A DNA stretch of 50,614 nucleotides from Gemmatimonadota bacterium. Lineage in GTDB: Bacteria > Latescibacterota > UBA2968 > UBA8231. Shown in pieces: positions 26,644 to 35,484 of the stretch (positions are counted from its first letter, which is position 1; each line of letters opens with the position of its first letter). Both the position numbers and the translations under genes were made by a program. Location of the stretch: the NCBI GenBank assembly GCA_002712305.1, contig PATE01000139.1:1-50614 (forward strand). The letters run 5' to 3'. Below the pieces are notes generated by a model. The model did not search any database. It worked only from the letters and a program-made list of their open reading frames with translations, and was not told the DNA's origin.

Positions 26644-28444
26644 CCCGCATGGGCATCAGTTTACGGGCCGGATCAAGCTCGAAGTCGACGTCCACCACGG
26701 CAGAGCCATGGGCGAAACGCATCCGCCCCGTCCCCACCTCGGCCTGCGTACCCCCGGACGCCTCATACAGCGGCCACTGGTCGTAGTCGACCACCTGACC
26801 ATCGATGAGATGCTCGCCGTCATAGTCGATCTCCATGTGGGTGCCCGCCAGGGTCTGCATCCGTACGCGATTCGCATCGGGCCAGTCCTGTAGATCGACC
26901 TTTAGTGCCTGGCGCTGCTGCCGGAACGCCTCGAATGACTCCACGTCCGTCGCCTCAACCGCCTCGAGAGCAAGACCCGCATTGGGATCGTCGATGCGCA
27001 GCAACCAGCCATCGATCAGATCGCCACTGGTCACCATCGTGCCATCGTTGCGTGCTTCACGGATCCGCTCCCAATGGTAGTTGCCGATGGGGCGCAGGCC
27101 GACGTAGAAATCCGTCTGATCTCCGAAAAGCCACCCATCCTGTTCGGTCCACTGCGTGCCGGGTGGCAGATACAGATTCACGAACGGAGCCTCGTCGTCT
27201 TCTGGAATGCGATACAGGACGAGGATCGCACCGTCGTGTTGGAGCATACGCTCGAACGGAGACGCACCAAACAGCCGATCCACGGACTGCAGATACGGCT
27301 TGTCACAGCCAATGGCGCGACGGGCGTTCTGTGGATAGGGCCCAAGAAAGGCGCTGAAGCGCTCCGGTCCCTGAAAGGGGTGGTTGCAGCAGATCTTGCC
27401 TTCGTGTTTCGGTGCTGACCAGGTCAGATCCCAGGAGACCAGATCGATGGGGCCCGCCGCGGTGCCTGGCAGATTGATCTGCGCGGATCCGAGTGCGAAA
27501 GAACGGCTCATGTAGGTCGTCTTGTACACGGGATCGGCGGCCGCGGGACTGTGCCGGATGATATTGCGCGGCGCCTTCGTCTTGCGCACCCGCTGGGGGG
27601 TGGACCGGTCCCATGCCATCTCGGCGAACATGGGTGGCGGCCGGTAGCCGGAGACGGCCGCTGGGATCGCGTAGTGATGAACGTGGTGATCGGCATCGAA
27701 GGGCTCGCCACCGAGATACAGATACTGCAGCGTCTGGATCGGTCCGACTCGAGTCCACGTGTTCTCGCGATACCCCTCCCGCGAATGGCTGCCAGCCCAC
27801 GATCCGTTGAAATACTCCAGAGCCATATCGGCCATCTTCAGGGTCAGCACACGCTCGACCTGCTTGCGCAGGTGCTCATCACGCGTGTGTTCGAACAGCC
27901 CGATCAGAGGCGCCATGTGCTCTACATGATAACCGGGAGAATCGTATTCGTGGTGGCCAAGGCGAGCCGTGCGTTCGATCGTTCCGAGGATCCACCGAGT
28001 CGCCTCACGTCGCATCGCTTCTGGAGAACAGCCATTCCACATGTTCGACGCGTCGGACCAACGCTCGGCGGCCAGTAGATTCCCCGTGTAGTACATCAGC
28101 CAGTGGTTCTAGGTGTTGCCCCGAGCCTGCACCCCCTCGAGAAAGAACGAGCGGATCGACTCGATCGCAGCAGAATCCATCACCGCTTCCCAGCGACAGA
28201 GAAGGAGCATGGCCGGCAGAATATGGAAGGGCCCACCGAGTTTGGCGTCGTCACCGCCGGCAACGATTTCGTACAGGGTTCGATCGACGGCCTCAATCAC
28301 CTGATCTGCCAAATCAGCCGCCTCGGCCTGCGTGTGCAGTTGGGCGTGAACCGACCACATGGAGTTCCGCCCGCTCTGCCTGACAGCTGCCAGAATCTGC
28401 TCGGCCCGTGCATCCACGTGCCGGTCATAGTCCATCTGCGTCAC
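26633..28444 (-). pseudogene. unknown large cytosolic protein interrupted by an in-frame TAG
   Basis: One continuous frame of 604 codons is broken only by TAG at 28109-28111. Around it the protein reads RGNT-stop-NHWLMYYTGNLL; 'NTENHWL' is a plausible original, so a single G-to-T change of GAG would explain it. The N-terminal ~110 residues and the following ~490 residues clearly belong together. The sequence is rich in Trp, His and Glu helices early (ENHWL, HHEYDSPGYH, SREGYRENTW), suggesting an alpha/alpha-toroid like those of polysaccharide lyases or GH-type enzymes, then a beta-rich C-terminal half. I do not recognise a named family. GTG 28444 overlaps the preceding stop as GTGA; ATG 28435 is an alternative. 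No signal peptide. Fourth gene of the operon. Confidence 0.7.
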
Positions 28445-29349
28445 GTCAGTCTTTCCTGGGCTGATACGCTTGAGCCAGATACTTGAGCCGGATAGATGGC
28501 GTGGACACTCACGAAGCTGCCCGTCTGCTGCCAACTGACACCTTCGTCGCTCGAACACCACAGACCACCGGGGTCTGCTCCGGCCAGCCAGACATCCTCG
28601 CGTGCGGCCAGACAGCGGATCAGTGCTCGTGGACCTGCCCGACGCCAACCCTCTTCGGACTGCACGTGAATCCCGTCGTAGCCACCCAGAATCAGTCGAC
28701 CCGAAGATTCAGCGATGGAGAAGACGCTGCGGGTCGGGGTTTCGATAGCGGTCCATTGATGGCCGTCCTCACTGCGCCACAGTCCCTGGGTATCCGTACC
28801 TGCCAGCCAGTGATCTTCACGGTGCAGCAGGGATCGCACGGCGCTGGCACTCAGGTCGCTCAGACGCCAATGGAGACCGCCGTCATCACTGACCAGGACG
28901 CCCGCCTCGGTACCGGCGAGCCAGGGACCCGTCTCGTCGATCAGCAGGCAGTTGGTGAAGCGCTCATCGGGCACGTGATCTTCGGTCTGACTGCACCAGC
29001 GTGGCATGCCGATGTCATCGGTCGTCGCCCGTGCCACGCCGTAGGTGCCCGCCGCGATCACATCTGCTGTGGGCGACTGATATACGGCCGTGACCTCGGT
29101 CAAAGTCTCGTCATGGAGCTGACGCCACCGGACATCTGGATCGCCGCTGGCGAGCCACAGTCCGTGGCCCGCGGCAACGTAGATGTTGGCCGCTCGATCG
29201 GGCCGCGCCCAGTCGATGGCCAGATCGTTGGTGACATACGTGTAGGGACCCAGACGCCGCCACCCATCGGTTGGCGTACCCATCCACACACCGAGGGCAC
29301 CGATCACCCAGTCGTCCGGCCGCATGGGCGCCGTATTGGTGCGATTCAT
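28441..29349 (-). CDS. Asp-box (BNR) beta-propeller protein
   Basis: The 302-residue product consists of about seven WD/YVTN-sized repeats with recurring 'W-L-A-G-T/A-D-x-x-G-L/V' strands and three Asp-box motifs (VSDDGGLHW, RSEDGHQW, SSDEGVSW). It looks like a complete beta-propeller of the sialidase/photosystem-stability-factor type. No signal peptide, lipobox or catalytic tyrosine/arginine triad is obvious, so it is more likely a binding or scaffold propeller than a sialidase. It starts 11 nt after the amidotransferase-hydrolase stop and its own stop overlaps the GTG of the next gene, so translation is probably coupled. Function unknown. Confidence 0.75.
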   Translation of the reverse strand: MNRTNTAPMRPDDWVIGALGVWMGTPTDGWRRLGPYTYVTNDLAIDWARPDRAANIYVAAGHGLWLASGDPDVRWRQLHDETLTEVTAVYQSPTADVIAAGTYGVARATTDDIGMPRWCSQTEDHVPDERFTNCLLIDETGPWLAGTEAGVLVSDDGGLHWRLSDLSASAVRSLLHREDHWLAGTDTQGLWRSEDGHQWTAIETPTRSVFSIAESSGRLILGGYDGIHVQSEEGWRRAGPRALIRCLAAREDVWLAGADPGGLWCSSDEGVSWQQTGSFVSVHAIYPAQVSGSSVSAQERLT

Positions 29350-29360
29350 GGATGCGTCCG

Positions 29361-30059
29361 TTAATCGCCCTCGGCACGTTCGACGAGCTGCCGAAACAGA
29401 CCGGCTCCATCGGCACCCATCCGCTCCGGATGGAACTGGACGCCCACGATCCTTCCATCCTCAGATTCAAGAGCTTCGACGATCTGGTCATCGCTTCGAG
29501 CGGTGATCCGGAGACGGGCAGCGACGTCGACGACGGATTGGATATGGTAGCTGTTGACACGACGACGTCCCTCCCCCACTGCTGCGGCCAACTGCGAATC
29601 GGGGGTCACCTCGATGTCGTGAAACACGTCTTCACCATCATTTCGCAGCGGCGAATGGGGATTCGCTGAAAAGTGGGCTTGGAGATCCGCGTTGATCGTA
29701 CCACCGAATCGCGCATTGATAAACTGCATCCCGTAGCAGATCCCGAGAATCGGCAGGTGCCTCTCCCGCGCCCGTTCAAAGCTGGCCACATCGGCTTCGT
29801 GACGTCGCGAGGGTGTCGGGCTGATGTCATCCGGCAGAGAGCCGACGAGTCCCTCACTGATCGCGGGGCCACCGACGATGACGAGCCCCTGCAGAAGGTC
29901 GAGCACGGGCCTTAGCGTATCGAGATCGATTGTCATCGCCAGAGGTACGGGGCAACCTCCGGCGGCTTCGACGGCGTCGGTGTAGAAGCAGTCAAGGAAC
30001 TGTCGAGGTCGATCACCTGCAGCGAGGCTTGTGGTGATGCCTATGAGAGGTCGCCCCAT
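29361..30059 (-). CDS. class-I glutamine amidotransferase-like hydrolase (peptidase C26, PuuD-like)
   Basis: This 232-residue enzyme shows the C26 triad: nucleophile C108 in LGICYGMQ and H210/E212 in GVQFHPE, with a VNSYHIQ block typical of gamma-glutamyl-gamma-aminobutyrate hydrolases (PuuD). The N-terminus PLIGITTS is also the usual PuuD start. It probably cleaves a gamma-glutamyl amide of a small amine, in the cytosol. It starts three bases after the stop of the DUF5069 gene and 11 nt before the propeller gene. No puu or glutamyl-ligase genes are present in the window, so the pathway partner is unknown. Confidence 0.88.
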   Translation of the reverse strand: MGRPLIGITTSLAAGDRPRQFLDCFYTDAVEAAGGCPVPLAMTIDLDTLRPVLDLLQGLVIVGGPAISEGLVGSLPDDISPTPSRRHEADVASFERARERHLPILGICYGMQFINARFGGTINADLQAHFSANPHSPLRNDGEDVFHDIEVTPDSQLAAAVGEGRRRVNSYHIQSVVDVAARLRITARSDDQIVEALESEDGRIVGVQFHPERMGADGAGLFRQLVERAEGD

Positions 30060-30062
30060 CGC

Positions 30063-31367
30063 TCAGACGTGAGAGTGCAGCCGGGCGAAGGTGACCACAT
30101 CGTCCAGTTCGGAGAAAGCCATGAACGTGTCCAGATCGGTTCGAGCTGGATCGAGTTTCCGCACGGCCCCTCGCAGGAAGTCTCGCACATTGTCGGGTGA
30201 GAGACTCTGTAGGGTTTCGTTGAGATCATCGACCTTGCCCGCTACCGCCTCCAACTGCGGCTGCAGCCATCCGAGCACCGCGTCGTCCGTTGCGTGCTCG
30301 GATAGGCCTTTCTCGAACTGTTCCTGCGTGATCCCAAGATGTTCGAGGATGCGACGGTCAAAGCCGGAGTCTTCACCGAAGTAGTAGACACTCAGCCGCT
30401 GGGCAAGATGAGCCCGTCCTTTGTCGATCATTCGACCAAAGGAGAGGATACCCGCCACACTGGCGTCATAGGGGCTTCTCGGTGGACGTCTCTCCAGATC
30501 GACGATTTCGAAGTGGTCCTGATCATCGATATCCATCAACTCGAAGTAGGTGGTGATGTCGTTGCGTCCTTCGCCGCAGACTTCATCCCGCCGTTTGGCG
30601 AACCTCTCTTCGTAGCCCGGCGTGGCAATGCCGTGCAGGCTCATTCGCGCGTTAAAGGCAGACACCGTCCCCGTCGACAGCGGTTTGATCCGTTCGAGCA
30701 GCCACTCACCCAACTCTACGTCATTCGGGTTCAACCAGGCGCCCTCAGCGAAGGTCGCAGCGTCGATCCCCAGCAGTTCGAGGATTTGCCGATCGAGATA
30801 GGAATCGTCGCCGTAAAGGTAGTATCCGCCAAGTTTGTCGATCCGAGAGGCCCGAGCCTTGTCCGCCATCCGCGCTGCGGCCACGATACCGAGCACGGTC
30901 TTGATATAGGCCGTCCGCGGCGGTGCGGCGGTCAGATCCGTGTCACGAAAGGCTCCCCAGTCGTCCAGCTCGATCGATTTGAGCACGGTTTTGATGTCGG
31001 TGCGTTCCGGGGCGTACGCTTCGATGCGTTCCTTCAACAGACGTCGATGCAGATCGTCCTCAGGCTCGCGGTCCAATTGCTGAGTATTGAATTCGTCGAT
31101 CTCGGCCGTCGAACGCCCGCTGGACGCCACAACCTGCTCGGCGAGTTCGTCATCGGGTGTGGCGATGGCCAGGTCGAGGAAGGCTTCCTCCGTCGTGTTG
31201 AGGAAGGCGAGCAGATCGGCATCGTTTCCGGATATCTGTCCGTATTTGAACTCGCCAATGAGTTCGGCATAGTGACCACGCGCCTTGTCGGTCATGCGGG
31301 CGAGTCCGACGACCCCGCCCATTCCTGTATTCGAGGGGCGGCGCGGTGGTTGACGATTCAGATCCAT
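30063..31367 (-). CDS. protein with three tandem DUF5069 domains
   Basis: The 434-residue product is built from three copies of the DUF5069 fold, normally a single-domain protein of about 140 residues. Each copy has the 'P-P-R...G-hydrophobic-x-x-x-x-R-M-x-D-K-x-R' entry (GLARMTDKARGHY, AAARMADKARASR, SFGRMIDKGRAHL), then a 'Y-x-Y/F-G...D-x-x-I/L-L-x-x-L-G/N' segment and a final R-x-D-I/L-x-T block. Copies span roughly residues 1-140, 141-285 and 286-434. ATG 31367 is chosen over a longer start at 31442 because the domain begins directly after MDLNRQPPR. It heads the five-gene minus operon. Biochemical function of the family is unknown. Confidence 0.82.
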   Translation of the reverse strand: MDLNRQPPRRPSNTGMGGVVGLARMTDKARGHYAELIGEFKYGQISGNDADLLAFLNTTEEAFLDLAIATPDDELAEQVVASSGRSTAEIDEFNTQQLDREPEDDLHRRLLKERIEAYAPERTDIKTVLKSIELDDWGAFRDTDLTAAPPRTAYIKTVLGIVAAARMADKARASRIDKLGGYYLYGDDSYLDRQILELLGIDAATFAEGAWLNPNDVELGEWLLERIKPLSTGTVSAFNARMSLHGIATPGYEERFAKRRDEVCGEGRNDITTYFELMDIDDQDHFEIVDLERRPPRSPYDASVAGILSFGRMIDKGRAHLAQRLSVYYFGEDSGFDRRILEHLGITQEQFEKGLSEHATDDAVLGWLQPQLEAVAGKVDDLNETLQSLSPDNVRDFLRGAVRKLDPARTDLDTFMAFSELDDVVTFARLHSHV

Positions 31368-31569
31368 GGTGTGTGACTCATTTTGGTTGGATGGCGGGTG
31401 ATGGTTGAAGGCGAATGTAACCGCCCCCGACAAGGCTCTCAAGGTTGTCGGCCGGCAGTGGTTCCTCCTCGAGCACGTGCTTGCCGTTCGGACAGGTCAC
31501 TCCTACACTTGCCACGACATGGAAGGTCGTCGGCGTCGACGGCCAGAGACCTCGATCCGCCTGAGGAAT

Positions 31570-32263
31570 ATGGGTTTCCGCGACAGTTATCCTCCCGGCA
31601 CATTCTGCTGGATTCAGCACATGACGCATGATCGTCAGGCCACCCGTGACTGTTACGGTGCCCTGTTCGATTGGGCCTTCGACGAGACGGGCCGTGCGGC
31701 GCTTCAGGAGCGGGCCGTTGCCGGCATTGGCGCACCGGACGATGCCTCCACGACGGCGCCCCCCCACTGGCTGAGCTTTGTCTCTGTAGAGACGCGGATA
31801 CAATGGTGCAGAAGGCGGAAGGTCTCGGCGCCCAGATCCTGGCCAGTCCCGTCGATGTGGGCACGTCCGGAAGGATGGCCATGGTGCCCAGCTGGTCAAT
31901 CAGCATGGTTCGCTGTGCTGGAATGAGCTGCTGACGCATGATGCCGACGCGGCTGGCTCGTTCTACACAACCCTCTTTGACTGGACCATCGAGCCCTACG
32001 GCGACATCTATACGGTCTTCATGAACGGAGACCGGCCTGGCGGCGGTTTGCTGACTCTTGATGAAGCGGATGGCGGACCGTCGAACTGGCTCGTCTACTT
32101 CATGGTGGACGACTGCGACGCTGTCCACGACAGATCCAATTCACTCGGCGGGCGTGTGCAGATGCCACCCGACGATTGGCCGAAGGTCGGTCGCGGTGCC
32201 GTGCTCATCGACCCGCAGGGCGCAGCCTTTGGTGCCATGCACCTGCTGGACCCACCCGACTGA
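31570..32263 (+). pseudogene. two-domain VOC (glyoxalase-like) gene, frameshifted and internally deleted
   Basis: The expected protein has two vicinal-oxygen-chelate domains of the CFP30/hydroxylase type. Domain 1 starts MGFRDSYPPGTFCWIQHMTH and runs to FVSVE, then needs one added base near 31789-31792 to continue as DADTMVQKAEGLGAQILASP. After GRMAMV (about 31880) the usual 'DPxGAVFxLW' end of domain 1 is missing (about 15 codons) and reading resumes in the third frame with HGAQLVNQHGSLCWNELLTH, then a complete domain 2 ending in LLDPPD. A true deletion plus a frameshift argues for a pseudogene. ATG 31570 fits the family start. VOC proteins of this type are often metal-dependent isomerases or resistance proteins. 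Confidence 0.72.
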
Positions 32264-32288
32264 AATCACATTCCCTTCTCGGTCACTC

Positions 32289-32323
32289 GAGCCCGCATCA
32301 GCAATGGTGACGGGCTCTGTTTT
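32289..32323 (+). terminator. intrinsic terminator after the VOC gene
   Basis: GAGCCCG (32289-32295) pairs with CGGGCTC (32311-32317), followed by TGTTTT. An outer GGTCAC/GTGACC pair (from 32281 to about 32329) extends the structure. It lies 26 nt after the VOC stop and just before mutM. Confidence 0.75.
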
Positions 32324-32352
32324 GTGACCCGTCCCGATACCTGAACTGCCAC

Positions 32353-33162
32353 ATGCCTGAACTTCCAGAAGTCGAAACCGTTCGTCGCGCCATGGAAGCA
32401 CACGTGGTGGGTCGGCGAATCGAAGACGTGTGGTGCAGCAATCTGCGACTGCGCGAACCGCTGTCGAAACGCCGATTGAGAACGCTGAAAGGTCGGCAGA
32501 TCCTGTCGTGCGAACGCAGGGCGAAGTACTTGCTGCTACACCTGGAGGGTGCCCGGACCTTGCTGGTTCATCTCGGGATGTCGGGGAATCTGTTGGTCAC
32601 GGACGAACGACAGAAGCACGATCACGTCATCTTCCATCTCGACGACGGGGCGCCACTCGTCTACCACGATCCGCGTCGATTCGGCATCGTTCTTGCCCTG
32701 ACGGCGACCCAGTTGAAGAACTGTGTTTGGTTGCAGGGGCTGGGCGTCGAACCTCTGTCGGCAGATTTCGACGTGGATCTGCTCGCTGCCGCCTGCAAGG
32801 GCCGGCAGCGGCCGATCAAGACCCTTCTTCTAGACGGGCACGTCGTGGTCGGCGTGGGAAACATCTATGCCAGCGAGGCACTCTTCGCAGCTGCGATTCG
32901 TCCAACCACCGCTGCGCGTCGCATCTCGCGACCCCGTCTCGAGCGGCTGGTGGACGCGATTCGAACGACACTACAGCAGGCCATCGACCACGGTGGAACG
33001 ACGATCCGCGATTACGCCGGTTCAGGAACAGGTGGATACTTCCAGCGACAACTCGCCGTCTATGGACGGGAAGCCGAGCCCTGCCGAACATGTGGGGCGA
33101 AGATCAAGTCGATCGTTCAATCCGGTCGCAGCACATTCTACTGCACTCAGTGCCAGCGATAG
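32353..33162 (+). CDS. mutM: formamidopyrimidine-DNA glycosylase
   Basis: This 269-residue Fpg removes oxidised purines such as 8-oxoguanine and nicks the abasic site. The N-terminal P2-E3 (catalytic after Met removal), K58 in the beta-hairpin, the H2TH segment with GVGNIYASEALF (about 166-177) and R259 in QSGRST are all present. The C-terminal zinc finger has C244-x2-C247 and C264-x2-C267. Length and motifs are standard, and the start MPELPEVETVRR is fixed by the family. It is flanked by terminators on both sides and appears to be a single-gene unit, convergent with clpP. Confidence 0.98.
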   Translation: MPELPEVETVRRAMEAHVVGRRIEDVWCSNLRLREPLSKRRLRTLKGRQILSCERRAKYLLLHLEGARTLLVHLGMSGNLLVTDERQKHDHVIFHLDDGAPLVYHDPRRFGIVLALTATQLKNCVWLQGLGVEPLSADFDVDLLAAACKGRQRPIKTLLLDGHVVVGVGNIYASEALFAAAIRPTTAARRISRPRLERLVDAIRTTLQQAIDHGGTTIRDYAGSGTGGYFQRQLAVYGREAEPCRTCGAKIKSIVQSGRSTFYCTQCQR

Positions 33163-33180
33163 AAACGCCGCAGGGCATAC

Positions 33181-33213
33181 AAAAAGAGCCGCCCCTTTGG
33201 AGGACGGCTCTTC
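33181..33213. terminator. bidirectional intrinsic terminator between mutM and clpP
   Basis: AAGAGCCG and CGGCTCTT flank a 13-nt loop, with A-rich sequence on the left and TTCGTT on the right. It lies 20 nt after the mutM stop and 35 nt from the clpP end, serving both convergent genes. Confidence 0.75.
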
Positions 33214-33247
33214 GTTCAGATTACGACGACCCAGATTCGGTGGCTGA

Positions 33248-33856
33248 CTACTTGCCGTTGGCTTTGGGATGGGTGGTCGTCTCGACGATGTCGTCGATCA
33301 GGCCATATTCCTTGGCCTCCTTCGGCGACATGTAGAAATCGCGATCCGTGTCCTTCGCCAACTTCTCAATATCCTGCCCTGTATGAGACGCCAACAGACG
33401 ATTGATCTCTTCGCGAGTTTTCAGCATCTCTCGAGCATGGATGTCGAGATCGGTGGCACGTCCGGTGATCGTTCCCATGATCAGGGGCTGATGAATCATG
33501 ATTCGAGCATGAGGCCACGTAAACCGTCGACCCTTTGCCCCACCTGCCAACAGGACCGCTCCCATACTCGCCGCCAGACCCGTACAGACCGTCGACACAG
33601 GACAAGCGATGGCCTGCATCGCGTCATAGATCGCCAGACCATCCGAAACCGAACCGCCAGGACTGTTGATGTACAGCTGGATCTCTGTTTCGGAGTCTTC
33701 GGCGTCGAGAGACAACAGGCGTGTCACGATGGCACGCGCCGAATCGTCGTTCACGGGCGACCACAGGAAGATCTTCCTGGATTTGAGGAGGGAGTGCTCG
33801 ATGTTGCGCTCCGTCACCTCCTTAAGAAGACCCTCTTCTTTTTCCTTCTCTGCCAT
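33248..33856 (-). CDS. clpP: ATP-dependent Clp protease proteolytic subunit
   Basis: The 202-residue protein has the complete catalytic triad at the classical spacing: S97 in [12 protein letters not shown]122 in RIMIHQP and D171 in [10 protein letters not shown]. The [18 protein letters not shown] segment and [12 protein letters not shown] are typical. It forms the barrel protease that degrades proteins delivered by ClpX or ClpA. Unusually for many bacteria, neither tig nor clpX is adjacent here; it is monocistronic. The N-terminus has a lysine/glutamate-rich lead ([14 protein letters not shown]) in place of a typical propeptide. The start is 26 bp from the divergent glycosyltransferase's first ATG. 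Confidence 0.97.
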   Translation of the reverse strand: MAEKEKEEGLLKEVTERNIEHSLLKSRKIFLWSPVNDDSARAIVTRLLSLDAEDSETEIQLYINSPGGSVSDGLAIYDAMQAIACPVSTVCTGLAASMGAVLLAGGAKGRRFTWPHARIMIHQPLIMGTITGRATDLDIHAREMLKTREEINRLLASHTGQDIEKLAKDTDRDFYMSPKEAKEYGLIDDIVETTTHPKANGK

Positions 33857-33882
33857 CTCTTCGTGTTCCTCTCGTAGCTCTT

Positions 33883-35484
33883 ATGCTTGGGTTTGAGAAT
33901 ATAACGGGGCCCCCAGAGAGGGTCAATCAACCCCAGAGGGCGAAGCGGTCCCAGAGTGGCGACAGGATTTTTGTGCCCGTTCCGCGGGCCCTCGCCTGGG
34001 GTACGGCCCTTCTTGTTGCGGCCAAGTGCCTGCTGTTGATGGGTGTAGAGCTCGGCAAGGATGAAGCCGCCTATTGGTATTGGGCCCGCTACCACCTCGA
34101 TGCCAGTTATGCCTTCGTGATGTTGGCCGTGATTCGTCTTGCCGATGTCCTGTGGGCGGGCAACGACATGGCTCTGCGACTGCCCTTCATCGTTGCAGGT
34201 GCCGGGTCGGCGTGGCTGATGAACGCGGCCTGCGAAAAAACCGACTTGACCACAACGGATCGACTCGCGGCAGTGCTCGCCTTCGTCACCTGCCATTGGG
34301 CGTGGCACACGGGGTCCTTCCTTCATCCCGATGGCGTTCTTGTGCCGCTGTGGCTTGCAACCCTCGCCGCTGCCGACCGGGCGTGGCGGAGCCAGCAGGA
34401 TCACCACTGGCTGCTGACGGGAATCCTGGGGGGGCTCGTTGCATTGAGCAAATACACGGGTTGTGTTCTGATGGCCGGCCTGCTGCTGGCACTCACCTTG
34501 CGAGGGCGGCAGGGATTTCGCGGCCTGCTGTGGACAGGAATCCCCTGTGCCATCGTCGCCTCACCTCTGATATGGGCCCTATGGGGCCTCGACTTTCATC
34601 TGCCCTTCACGCTCGGCTCCCTCTCTCAGGTGGCCGCCTCTGACCCTGTGTGGTGGCGAGCAGGCCTCTTCTTGTTGGCCCCGCTGCTCTACCTCTCACC
34701 GCCCCTGTTGTGGCTGTTGTACTCGGGTCTCTATCGAGGCTGGCAGGAACGTCGCGAGCAAGGGGTCGATCTGGTCCTGATTCCGGCGCTGGTCCTGCTG
34801 GCGACGTTCGGGGTTTTTGCTCTCGTGAATGGACAGGTCAAAGGCAACTGGGTCCTTCCCGGCCTTCTGGGGATCTGGCCCTTGGCCTTTCACGGATTGC
34901 ACCAACGTAGATTCCACCGAATCTGGTGGGCCGGCCTGCTCGTTTTGGGCATCGGGATGACCGCAGTTCCGGCCCTCACGTTGCGCTGGCCTACCCTTGC
35001 TCAGCAGTTGGTCGACAGCGCTCCTGCCGCAGTGAATGCCACCTATCCAGCGATCGTTTCGCCCACCGATCTTCCGCGGGAACCCACCTTCTCGTGGACA
35101 GAGCGTGTGTGCGAATACCACGGCTGGGCGGATTTCGGCCAGGATCTCTCGCAACGGCTGCAGCACGATATGGGCCGTGCCGATCGGGTTCACAGCGCCG
35201 AATATGGATTGGGATATGGCCTGGGTCGGTATCTTCCGGACGCGCCTCGTGTAACCATTACGAACGACGCTCGATTCGCCCACATCGCCGACGCCAGTCT
35301 CGGCGACGCTTCGATCTATGTGACACGCTCAGGGGGGGCCATCCCCTCCGCGGCTCTGGCACGACAACCACGGCAGATCGACACGATGGTCCGCCAGGCC
35401 CCAGGGTGCGGACCCGTGGGATACGACGTCTATCTGCTATCCGGTCACGCGGCATCGGCAGACAACACGACAGAATCCAGATAG
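33883..35484 (+). CDS. GT39/ArnT-like membrane glycosyltransferase
   Basis: This 533-residue protein has about ten hydrophobic segments and the GT-C signature near the N-terminus, a acidic pair in ELGKDEAAYWYWARYHLD (about residue 60), as in PMT/ArnT-family enzymes that transfer sugars from lipid-phosphate donors on the outer face of the inner membrane. A soluble C-terminal domain (about 400-533) follows the membrane part. The 'HPP' that often follows the acidic motif is replaced by ASYAFV. ATG 33883 is the longest start; GTG 33973 with an upstream AGGA is possible and would leave more room for the divergent clpP promoter. Its 3' end overlaps the convergent DUF6772-like gene by 40 bp. Acceptor unknown (lipid A, protein or glycan). 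Confidence 0.8.
   Translation: MLGFENITGPPERVNQPQRAKRSQSGDRIFVPVPRALAWGTALLVAAKCLLLMGVELGKDEAAYWYWARYHLDASYAFVMLAVIRLADVLWAGNDMALRLPFIVAGAGSAWLMNAACEKTDLTTTDRLAAVLAFVTCHWAWHTGSFLHPDGVLVPLWLATLAAADRAWRSQQDHHWLLTGILGGLVALSKYTGCVLMAGLLLALTLRGRQGFRGLLWTGIPCAIVASPLIWALWGLDFHLPFTLGSLSQVAASDPVWWRAGLFLLAPLLYLSPPLLWLLYSGLYRGWQERREQGVDLVLIPALVLLATFGVFALVNGQVKGNWVLPGLLGIWPLAFHGLHQRRFHRIWWAGLLVLGIGMTAVPALTLRWPTLAQQLVDSAPAAVNATYPAIVSPTDLPREPTFSWTERVCEYHGWADFGQDLSQRLQHDMGRADRVHSAEYGLGYGLGRYLPDAPRVTITNDARFAHIADASLGDASIYVTRSGGAIPSAALARQPRQIDTMVRQAPGCGPVGYDVYLLSGHAASADNTTESR

Noticed and set aside
31383-31631. Short plus-strand frames before the VOC gene
   Set aside because: Their sequences do not extend the VOC domain sensibly; the family start MGFRDSYPPGTFCW at 31570 is a better fit.
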